Shown in pieces: positions 10,508 to 17,637 of a DNA stretch of 64,000 nucleotides (the stretch's first letter is position 1; the number at the start of each line of letters is the position of its first letter). The position numbers and the translations under genes are program-made. Under the pieces are notes generated by a model. The model was not told the origin of the DNA and did not search any database. It saw nothing but the letters and a program-made list of their open reading frames with translations. Source of the stretch: JBDRLU01 sp043812795 (GTDB lineage: Bacteria; Chloroflexota; Dehalococcoidia; Dehalococcoidales; UBA2162); assembly GCA_043812795.1 (NCBI GenBank), contig JBDRLU010000012.1:122222-186221 (forward strand), in the 5' to 3' direction.

Positions 10508-10547
10508 AAATCGGCGGTACTGACTTAAGATAGAGTGTCGCCGATTT
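10508..10547 (-). terminator. Terminator of the hotdog dehydratase gene
   Basis: Inverted repeat AAATCGGCG ... CGCCGATTT, extendable to about 14 bp with two wobble pairs and a 12-base loop. On the minus strand it is followed by a T-rich tail (TTTCTTTT). It sits about 30 bases past the stop at 10579. The remainder of 10323-10578 shows nothing else clear. Confidence 0.7.
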
Positions 10548-10578
10548 TTCGCATTAATTCGGCGCTGGGGGATACTCC

Positions 10579-11100
10579 TTATTTTTCAGGAATACGTATC
10601 GAGGTACGTAGCTCGGTAGCAACTATCTGGCCAAATTGGTTTTTCAGGACAAGTTTATCATCGAGGATATACATGTTATTATTCAGTGCTTTACTCCATC
10701 GTTTCTTAACACTTTGCAGCTTGAGGGAAAGGCTGATAGTATCACCCGGTCTGATGGGACGGAACCACTCATCTTGTCTGCCACCGACAACGTTACGGAG
10801 AAGCGTTCCACCAGCCGAAAAATGAAGTTCAACTTTTGGGTTAAGGGCAGCATCTCTCTGGGAAGGCCACATGCCCCGCAACGGAAACCATAATAAGAAG
10901 ATTGGAGAAGCGATAATTCCTCCAAAACAGGTCGAGCGGGCGTATTTTTCATCCCACCATAAAGGGTTAGTGTCTCCGGCAGCCCAGGCGACTTTCTGCA
11001 TGGCCCCTTTTTCGGTTACAAATTTGCAGGGTTGGGGCAAGGCTTCTTTCCCTACCTGCGCCTCATATTCTTCCAGAATAGGGTCTCTTTCTCCCGTCAT
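10579..11100 (-). CDS. MaoC-like (hotdog-fold) dehydratase N-terminal domain protein
   Basis: 173 residues of the MaoC/FAS1-type hotdog family, which hydrates or dehydrates enoyl/hydroxyacyl thioesters. The region AAGDTNPLWWDEKYA and the later FGGIIASPIF are typical of the N-terminal hotdog half. The catalytic Asp/His pair of the second half is not seen, so it may work with a partner. ATG at 11100 is preceded by AAGGAGTAAGTGAA. It lies 95 bases after the CoA-transferase gene on the same strand and fits a beta-oxidation-like role. The exact reaction is unknown. Confidence 0.7.
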   Translation of the reverse strand: MTGERDPILEEYEAQVGKEALPQPCKFVTEKGAMQKVAWAAGDTNPLWWDEKYARSTCFGGIIASPIFLLWFPLRGMWPSQRDAALNPKVELHFSAGGTLLRNVVGGRQDEWFRPIRPGDTISLSLKLQSVKKRWSKALNNNMYILDDKLVLKNQFGQIVATELRTSIRIPEK

Positions 11101-11194
11101 TTCACTTACTCCTTGCTTCAGTCGTTGCGTTAATTAAATTTGATGTCACCTAATTTACTATTCTCTCCTGTTCTTTTCAAGCCCGGTAGCAGGG

Positions 11195-12409
11195 TTATTC
11201 GAGGACTCCTTCGGCGCTGAGCTTGGCAATTTCACTATCAGACATACTGAGAAGCTCTTTGAGAACATACTCATTATGCTCACCCAGCAAGGGGGCACGC
11301 TTCAGTTCGTAAGTTGCCCTCGATAGGTTGAAAGCAGAGCCGGGAGCGTGATAGGGACCGGTTTCCGGATGGTCGAGCTCCCGGAAGAAGTGGCGGTGCT
11401 TCAATTGAGGGTCATGCTCCATCATATCCTGATTGGTTTCGAGTACTCCGGCAGCCACGCCTGCTGACTGCATCATGGTCATCACTTGTTCCGCCGGGTA
11501 ATTGACTGTCCATTCTTCCACTAGCCTGTCTAGTTCATCTTCATTTTTTTTCCGGCCGAGGAGCGTGCCGAACCTGGGGTCTTTGGACCACGGCGGGTTG
11601 CCGATAACTTTTCTGAAACTCGACCATTCGCCATCGCTAAATACGGCGATAGCACACCATCTGTCTTTACCATGGCACCGGTAGGCACCGTGGGGGGCGG
11701 CATAAGAGCAACGGTTGCCCATGCCGCCGGCCACCCGTCCGTTAACCGTATAATCGAGCAGCAAGGGGGCCAGGAAATGGATACTGGTCTCATACTGAGA
11801 AACATCGATATACTGCCCTTTACCGGTGCGTCGGCGGTAGTCGAGAGCTGCCAGGATAGCCGTCAGGCAAAAACGGGGGCCGATATAGTCTGTGTAGGGC
11901 CCATGCGGACCGGCGGGCTGACGGTCAGGCCAGCCGGTAATATAAGTGAAGCCAGACAGGGCCACCAGATGTCCGCCTGACCCGGGGAGAGTGGCGTAGG
12001 GGCCAGTCTGCCCCTGCATGCAGGCACTGAGCATGATGATATCGGGCTTCACTTTCCTGAGTTCCTCGTAGCCCAGTCCCATCCGCGGCATGGCCTGCCC
12101 GGCAAAGTTGTCCACCACAACATCAGCCCGGGCAACAAGCCGTTTGACTATCTCTATCCCTCTGGGTTTAGCCAGATTGAGTGCAATACTAAGATTGCCA
12201 GTGTTGTACGAGTTAAAATCGCCGCAGCGGTTTAACCCGGCAATATTGTCCTTGTACGGAGGGTACTCCCGCCCCGGGTCGTGCCGGGTGTGGCCCTCTA
12301 TTTTAACCACCTCGGCGCCGTACGCCGCCAGTGTCTTGGTTATTTGAGGGCCGGTGACATACCAGGTAAGGCCGACAACTTTTATTCCGGCTAACGGTTT
12401 TTTTACCAT
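11195..12409 (-). CDS. CaiB/BaiF-type CoA-transferase, subunit type B
   Basis: Class III CoA-transferase, 404 residues, moving CoA between carboxylic acids. The N-terminus has GIKVVGLTWYVTGPQITK and AEVVKIEG. The catalytic Asp is in GQYIDVSQYE. The C-terminal LLGEHNEYVLKELL is the family tail. It is much more like the gene at 32987 than its own neighbour, which suggests two subunit types. It follows the gene at 12437-13687 after 27 bases on the same strand; the pair may form a heteromer like benzylsuccinate CoA-transferase BbsE/BbsF (inference). Confidence 0.88.
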   Translation of the reverse strand: MVKKPLAGIKVVGLTWYVTGPQITKTLAAYGAEVVKIEGHTRHDPGREYPPYKDNIAGLNRCGDFNSYNTGNLSIALNLAKPRGIEIVKRLVARADVVVDNFAGQAMPRMGLGYEELRKVKPDIIMLSACMQGQTGPYATLPGSGGHLVALSGFTYITGWPDRQPAGPHGPYTDYIGPRFCLTAILAALDYRRRTGKGQYIDVSQYETSIHFLAPLLLDYTVNGRVAGGMGNRCSYAAPHGAYRCHGKDRWCAIAVFSDGEWSSFRKVIGNPPWSKDPRFGTLLGRKKNEDELDRLVEEWTVNYPAEQVMTMMQSAGVAAGVLETNQDMMEHDPQLKHRHFFRELDHPETGPYHAPGSAFNLSRATYELKRAPLLGEHNEYVLKELLSMSDSEIAKLSAEGVLE

Positions 12410-12436
12410 ATCTTTCCAATGCTTCCTGATACCAGG

Positions 12437-13687
12437 CTAGACGACTTTAGCTTCCTTTAATCTCAGCAATTCCTCTGGTGAGAGACCGAGTTCACCCCGA
12501 AAGATTTCATCATTGTGCTCGCCGATGAGGGGAGCACGGCGGTATATTTGGGGCGGTGTCTCCGAACAATGAGCAAAAGCCCCGGGATAGGTAATCGATG
12601 TATTCAGTTCGGAATGTTCTACCTCTACCCAAAACTCCCTGGCGGCAAGCTGCCGGCTTTCCACGATACCTCTCGCCGTATTGATGGGGAAGATGGTAGT
12701 GTGGTATTTGACGGCCCCTTCGAGAAGCTCGGCCTGGGTGTGTCTCATGAAGAACCTGGCAGTAGGCTCCTCTATCCGGTTAAGTACTTCCGGGTCGAGC
12801 GCGGCAGTCTCGAACGTTGACCAGTCGAAGCCTTTCAGGAAGTCATCGGCGAATCCTTCACTATCCATCCATTGCACCAACCCCGGACATCGTCTCACCC
12901 CCTGCGCCCCTCCAACGAAATACCAGGTAACGAAGCCGTCTTTGCACGGCCATATCTGTCTGCCTTTGATATTACGCGTTACGCCTCCCCTTTCAGTAAT
13001 GGTTTTGGTCATGTCCCAGAGGGAAGTATGGACGAATGTATTCTGAACGACAGATGCCTGGATGGAAAGGTCGATATATTGTCCTTTGCCGGTTATCTGG
13101 CGATGGTGAAGGGCAATCATAGCTCCGACCGCTGCTTCAGCCCCGGCATGGAGATAGGCCTGGGAGTGATGGCTTATCCGGAGAGGCGCACGGTCCTTAT
13201 CACCGGTAGGGTACATGTAGCCGCCTAAAGCCGTAGCGACGATATCTGGTGCCTTGTAGTTGCGATAAGGGCCGGATTGGCCGAAGGGAGTAATAGAGAC
13301 CATGATTAAACGGGGATTAATCTTGGATAGGGCTCGATATCCCAGGCCGAGCTTTTGCATGTGTCCGGGGTGGAACGACTCAATGACAAAATCGGCCGTC
13401 CTAGCCAATCTCTTAAAAATATCTTGTCCGTCAACGGTGGTGATATCGAGAGTAACACCTCTCTTGTTGGCGTTAAAAGCAAACCAGAACAGGCTTTTTT
13501 CAGGGTGAGGCTCATCGTGATAAAAAGGGCCAATACTTCGAGCTGCATCACCGCCCGGTTTTTCCACTTTAATAACATCGGCACCGAGGTCGCCCAGTAC
13601 TTTACCGCACAGCAGACCCTTTTCATCGGTCAAGTCTAAAACCCGATAAGGGCTGAGCATACCTCTGCTCTTCTCATTGTCCATCAT
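12437..13687 (-). CDS. CaiB/BaiF-type CoA-transferase, subunit type A
   Basis: Class III CoA-transferase, about 416 residues. ADVIKVEKPGGD and GPFYHDEPHPEKS lie near the N-terminus; the catalytic Asp is in GQYIDLSIQ; RRAPLIGEHNDEIF is the C-terminal signature. It resembles the gene at 31741 (shared PHPEKS segment) rather than its neighbour. GTG (13693) and ATG at 13687 and 13684 are all possible starts; the Shine-Dalgarno is weak (GAAGTG), so the start is uncertain by three codons. First gene of a run reading 12437, 11195, 10579. A terminator at 13772-13810 isolates it from the lipoprotein gene. Confidence 0.88.
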   Translation of the reverse strand: MMDNEKSRGMLSPYRVLDLTDEKGLLCGKVLGDLGADVIKVEKPGGDAARSIGPFYHDEPHPEKSLFWFAFNANKRGVTLDITTVDGQDIFKRLARTADFVIESFHPGHMQKLGLGYRALSKINPRLIMVSITPFGQSGPYRNYKAPDIVATALGGYMYPTGDKDRAPLRISHHSQAYLHAGAEAAVGAMIALHHRQITGKGQYIDLSIQASVVQNTFVHTSLWDMTKTITERGGVTRNIKGRQIWPCKDGFVTWYFVGGAQGVRRCPGLVQWMDSEGFADDFLKGFDWSTFETAALDPEVLNRIEEPTARFFMRHTQAELLEGAVKYHTTIFPINTARGIVESRQLAAREFWVEVEHSELNTSITYPGAFAHCSETPPQIYRRAPLIGEHNDEIFRGELGLSPEELLRLKEAKVV

Positions 13688-13771
13688 AATCACTTCAGGA
13701 GGAAAGACTCTATACTAGTCTTATTGTTCTGGCAGCCTGGTCTCTTTAGGTATAAGTATGCTGAAAAATCA

Positions 13772-13810
13772 ATGAGTGAGCCAGGAGATATAATACCCTG
13801 GCTCACTCAT
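13772..13810 (-). terminator. Terminator of the solute-binding protein gene
   Basis: Perfect 14-bp inverted repeat, ATGAGTGAGCCAGG with CCTGGCTCACTCAT, around an 11-base loop, followed on the minus strand by TGATTTTTC. It lies 40 bases past the TAA at 13851, the end of the ancestral reading frame, which supports that as the original gene end. Confidence 0.8.
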
Positions 13811-13850
13811 CATACTGCTACTCCAGTTTAGTGTTAATACCGATACGATA

Positions 13851-13967
13851 TTATTTCCCGGTCATTTGTTTCTTCATGTCCTGATCAACCCAGACCCACT
13901 GGACCCAGACGCCACTCTGGTAAGCTCCGGTGTCACTCTCGCCGGCATAGCCCTTCAGCCAGGGCTA
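13851..13967 (-). pseudogene. Conserved 3' tail of the solute-binding protein gene, cut off by an in-frame TAG
   Basis: The frame of the gene at 13965-15713 stops at TAG (13967-13965) right after YVYTLW. Reading on in the same frame gives 37 further codons to TAA at 13853-13851. They begin PWLKGYAGES and end WVDQDMKKQMTGK. The intact paralogues read VWWPWVKAYSGER...LDQDLKKS and FWSPWIKNFHGEY...VDQNLKKS at the same place. So the stop replaces one residue (Trp TGG or Ser TCG by a single change) and the tail is still recognisable. Loss of the last 38 residues may or may not destroy folding. Confidence 0.85.
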
Positions 13968-15713
13968 CCAGAGGGTATAGACGTAAGGTTGTGGAGGTGC
14001 AATGTACCAGGCCTGGTCAATCATGTAGACGGCTAAGTCCTTCATTATCGGGTCGCGCACGGGGTAGTCGAAGTAAGACGCGGCTATCTGCTCGTAGGAG
14101 TCATTGAGGTACTTGTCGTCGACAATGCTCAGATTGGTCCGGGCACCCGGTCGAGTCGTGGTGAGCTTCTCGGGCGTGCCGGTGTTGGTATCGAGGGTCA
14201 TCATCTGGGTGTGTGTTTTCAGACCACGGATGGAAGTCCAGACGCTGTTGCTTTTCTGGTCGAGTTTCAGGTTGACGCCAATATCGGCCCAGTAGGATTT
14301 GATTATGGAGAGCATGTCCGTATCGACCGTCCGGCAAACTACCTCGGTATCGAAGCCGTTGGGATAGCCGGCATCGGCCAGCAGTTGTTTTGCCTTGGCC
14401 GGGTCGTAGATGAACTGTTCCCGGGACGATTCGGGCAGCTTGTCAATGGGAGTATAGACGCTATCGAATTCAGGGAGCGGTGATATGGGATAGGCCTGTA
14501 TCTCAGCTTTATCGGAATAAAAACTCTTCTTTATCGCCTCCCGGTCGATGGCCATCTGCAAGGCCCGCCGGACCTGAAGCTTGTAGAAAGGCAATTCGGG
14601 TTTATCGATTCTCATGCCGATGAGGGTAGAACTCAGGTTCAGGGAAGTCGAGTATTTTATATGCGGGGCGCTATTTATAAATATTGTGCCCTCGTCCCAG
14701 GAGACTGGCCCTGAACCGCCGCTACTGGTATCGCCGAGCTGGTCAATCTTACCGGTACGTAATCCCGCCTGCCGGGTAGAAACATCCGGTATAATCAGGA
14801 ACTTGACCGTGTCCACATAGGGTATCTGGTTTTCGGGGAAGATGGGGTCGGTGCCATAGTAATTGGGATTTCTTTCTAGGGTTATGACACTTTCCGGAAC
14901 ATAATCTTCGACGGTAAAGGGACCGGAACCGGCCATGTCTCTCCAGTCGGTAATCGTCGTTCTGGCCTCGAGCATGTCACGCGGGTAAATGGCACCCTGA
15001 GTGCAAAAGGTCTCCCAGGTAGGTCCGGCAAAAGCAGGGGCCGTCTCAATAACCACCGTATACTTGTCGGGCGCGCTGAACTTGGTTACGGCCCTTTGCT
15101 CGTCCAGAAACTTGGTGAAGGCGGCCGCCGTGGGGGTCCACAATACCCGGTTAAGGCAGTAAATTACGTCATCAGACGTAAGCTCTCTACCATTCGTCGG
15201 CGGTTTATTCTGGAAGTGGACTCCCTTGCGGAGATTAACTATAATCTTGTCACCCGTTATCTCCCAGCTTTCCGCCAGAACATTCCGCTCAAAGTAGGGA
15301 TTAAACAGACTGCCCAGTTTCCAGGTTGTTTCACCGGTGCCGCCAGGACCTCTCGCCCAGTCGGCAATAAGTAGTTGCTCGCAATTGAGCTTGATACCAG
15401 GGTTCGCGTAGACGGGGGTAGTAACCGGATCCCAGCCTACCGGTCCAGCTTGCATGGCATAGTTGATGGTCCCGCCATACCTTGGTTTTTCCACCGTCTT
15501 TGTGATAGTCGTCCCGTCCAGCTTCTTCAGACTGACGGTCACCATCTCCGGCCCGGTGGGTGCGGTCGGCGTGGTTGGCGTAGTTGGCGTGGTCGGTGTC
15601 GTCGGCGTAGTCGGTGTCGTCGGCGTAGTCGGTGTCGTCGCCGGCGCACAGGATGCTAACACTACGCTTGCTCCTACCAGGATGGCCAACAAGACGAATA
15701 ATGTTTTTCTCAC
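13965..15713 (-). CDS. Family-5 solute-binding lipoprotein, C-terminally shortened
   Basis: SBP_bac_5 family, 582 residues as read. GTG at 15713 follows AAAGGAGGAAAAG. Signal peptide with lipobox VLASC, then a (TTP)n linker, then the binding domain with GRELTSDDVIYCLNR and LADAGYPNGF. It stops 38 residues short of its two paralogues because of an in-frame TAG (see 13851-13967). A UbiD decarboxylase gene lies 181 bases upstream on the same strand, and CoA-transferases follow after a terminator. No ABC permease is nearby. Probably binds an organic solute outside the membrane; ligand unknown. Confidence 0.88.
   Translation of the reverse strand: MRKTLFVLLAILVGASVVLASCAPATTPTTPTTPTTPTTPTTPTTPTTPTAPTGPEMVTVSLKKLDGTTITKTVEKPRYGGTINYAMQAGPVGWDPVTTPVYANPGIKLNCEQLLIADWARGPGGTGETTWKLGSLFNPYFERNVLAESWEITGDKIIVNLRKGVHFQNKPPTNGRELTSDDVIYCLNRVLWTPTAAAFTKFLDEQRAVTKFSAPDKYTVVIETAPAFAGPTWETFCTQGAIYPRDMLEARTTITDWRDMAGSGPFTVEDYVPESVITLERNPNYYGTDPIFPENQIPYVDTVKFLIIPDVSTRQAGLRTGKIDQLGDTSSGGSGPVSWDEGTIFINSAPHIKYSTSLNLSSTLIGMRIDKPELPFYKLQVRRALQMAIDREAIKKSFYSDKAEIQAYPISPLPEFDSVYTPIDKLPESSREQFIYDPAKAKQLLADAGYPNGFDTEVVCRTVDTDMLSIIKSYWADIGVNLKLDQKSNSVWTSIRGLKTHTQMMTLDTNTGTPEKLTTTRPGARTNLSIVDDKYLNDSYEQIAASYFDYPVRDPIMKDLAVYMIDQAWYIAPPQPYVYTLW
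15561..15639. repeat. Short tandem repeat encoding the Thr-Thr-Pro linker
   Basis: About nine 9-base units of the type GTCGGCGTA/GTTGGCGTG (plus strand), encoding TTP repeats between lipobox and binding domain of the lipoprotein. Such repeats can change length by slippage without breaking frame. Confidence 0.75.
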
Positions 15714-15894
15714 CTTTTCCTCCTTTTGCGGCGGCCAAGTTCCGTGGCACCGCTACTCTTTGTGATTAGACTTAACCATGTCTTAGGTTTCTTACGTTAG
15801 TATGATACTCCTCTAAAGTCGGTTAGGCAACTTTATTCTCTATACCGCTCCATTAAGCTAGTCAGCCTACCCTGCAAATTATTTCTCACTGACG

Positions 15895-17370
15895 CTACAT
15901 AGCATTTTTCATCACGGCTCCATACTTTTTGATAATTTTAGCGCGGAGTGCAGGGCTAGACCTGTCAACCGGATACCAATCTTTCTTCCATTCGAAGGGC
16001 TGGCAGGCATCGATAATGCATTTAGACATATAAAGTGGTTTGGGCGGTACCTTGTATTTCTTCTTCTCCTCGGGAGAGATAGTGATATCTCTGGAAGTAG
16101 TGTGGCAATTGCGTATGATTTGTAGGGAACGGGCCGGGTCAGTTCGTGTCTCTATTGCCCACAAGACGTCGTCCCAGTTAGAAGGATCGATGTCATCATC
16201 CACTACAATCGTGTATTTGCAGATACCGTGTTGAGTTTGGGAGGCAATCATCCCGACTTCCGTGGAATGTCCGGAATACTTTTGCTCGATGGCAATGACC
16301 TGTAACATGCTGCCATGTCCCACTTCAGGGCACCACACATCCTTGATGCCGGGAATCCCAGCGGCTTCCAACCTATCCCAGAGACTGACTGAGGAAGTAA
16401 AGGCAAACAGAGGCGTCGATTCGGCTGGTGGTACCGAGGGGATAGCACAGGTAAGGATGGGATTATCACGATAATAAATCGCCGATACCCGCATAACCGG
16501 TTCGGGCACTGGCTCCAGTCCCAGGTTAGCGTAGTAGCCATTGCCTTCTCCGAAAGGACCCTCGTTAGCTAGGTCACCCGGGCGGCATTCTCCCTCAATG
16601 ACTATTTCGGCCGTGGCCGGGAGAGGCAGACCGGTCTTCGGACCGATAAAGACCTCCATCGGTTTACCCTTGAGCATCCCGGCATAGTCGTATTCCGAAG
16701 TTTGCCAGGGTACTTTCTTGTCGGAGGCAAACCACAGTGCCGGGTCCATACCCATGGCAATGGCTACAGGCATTGGTTTGCCCCGTGCGAAGTACTTGTC
16801 ATTCATGATGAGGCTACCATGTTGCCCCTCCAGAATGTGGATAACCAGGCGCTTACGGTCAACCAGCATTACACGGTATATGCCTAAATTCACGTACCCG
16901 GTCTCCGGGTCTTGCTGTATAACAGCGTGACCGGTCCCCATGTAACGGCCGCCATCGTGTTCGTGAAATTTCGGCACGGGGAATTTCAGGAGGTCAATTT
17001 TGTCTCCGGTCATCTTGTTGGCCATTACCGGCGCTGAGGTCACCACTTTAGGCGGAACCAGAGTAGACATTTTTTTAAGCTTCTTCCGCCAGTTCTGAAT
17101 GATATCCTTGCGTCCGACCTGATTCTCAGGTAAACCCAGGGCTATGGCAAGCCGGCGCATCGAACTTAGCTGGCCCATTAAACAAGTGTACCCTTTAGGA
17201 TATCCTGGTATTTCGTCAAAGAGTAAGGCCGGATGAGGGGTCTTACCTTCATGATAGATCAGCTCGGTAATGCTGCCCATTTCGAGGTTCCAGTCTACGC
17301 CGGTGAAACGTTTCAATTCACCATACTTGTCAACCTGCTTGAGAAAATCCCGGAAATCCTTGTAGCCCAA
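15895..17370 (-). CDS. UbiD-family decarboxylase (prenylated-FMN dependent)
   Basis: 491 residues, normal UbiD length. The family (de)carboxylates alpha,beta-unsaturated or aromatic acids with prenyl-FMN. LGIYRVMLVDR near the middle and EGPFGEGNGYY carry the conserved active-site region including the paired Glu. VVDDDIDPSNWDDVLWAIETR is nearly the family consensus. The start is TTG at 17370, preceded by AAGGAGG at good spacing. No UbiX flavin prenyltransferase is in the window. It is divergent from the molybdopterin oxidoreductase at 17638 over a 267-base promoter region, suggesting joint action on one substrate (inference). Confidence 0.9.
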   Translation of the reverse strand: MGYKDFRDFLKQVDKYGELKRFTGVDWNLEMGSITELIYHEGKTPHPALLFDEIPGYPKGYTCLMGQLSSMRRLAIALGLPENQVGRKDIIQNWRKKLKKMSTLVPPKVVTSAPVMANKMTGDKIDLLKFPVPKFHEHDGGRYMGTGHAVIQQDPETGYVNLGIYRVMLVDRKRLVIHILEGQHGSLIMNDKYFARGKPMPVAIAMGMDPALWFASDKKVPWQTSEYDYAGMLKGKPMEVFIGPKTGLPLPATAEIVIEGECRPGDLANEGPFGEGNGYYANLGLEPVPEPVMRVSAIYYRDNPILTCAIPSVPPAESTPLFAFTSSVSLWDRLEAAGIPGIKDVWCPEVGHGSMLQVIAIEQKYSGHSTEVGMIASQTQHGICKYTIVVDDDIDPSNWDDVLWAIETRTDPARSLQIIRNCHTTSRDITISPEEKKKYKVPPKPLYMSKCIIDACQPFEWKKDWYPVDRSSPALRAKIIKKYGAVMKNAM

Positions 17371-17637
17371 CTGCTTGCCTCCTTAAAAACTAGATATACG
17401 TGGTTTCCTTAGAGCTAGGTGTTAGTTTCGATTATCGACGTTTAATAACCCCTTATTTCCTGGCTTCATTTCCCCTACGTCGCATTAAATAACAGAATCA
17501 TTTTAACACACATTGTCAATACCATTTTTGTATTATGTAGTATTTTCGTCGGCTACTTTAGGTTGACAGGCTTTATTCCGCATAGTAACATTGCTGACAG
17601 AAAATTGCCTTCAAAGTGAGGGACGGGGAGGCTTTCT
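17371..17637. promoter_or_regulatory. Divergent promoter region with TGTCAA half-sites
   Basis: AT-rich region between UbiD (-) and the molybdopterin enzyme (+). TGTCAA lies at 17514-17519, within the odd palindrome ATTGTCAAT; its complement gives a minus-strand TTGACA -35 candidate. TTGACA lies again at 17563-17568 on the plus strand. No strong -10 is clear for either direction, so the exact promoters are uncertain. The TGTCAATAC string also occurs upstream of the lipoprotein gene at 23898, so a shared regulator is possible. Confidence 0.4.

Noticed and set aside
13965..13967. TAG as pyrrolysine codon
   Set aside because: Known pyrrolysine proteins are mainly methylamine methyltransferases; the paralogues have Trp or Ser here and no pyl gene is in the window. 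Kept only as something to exclude.
15561..15639. Repeats as a CRISPR array
   Set aside because: Units are contiguous 9-mers encoding a protein linker, without spacers or cas genes.
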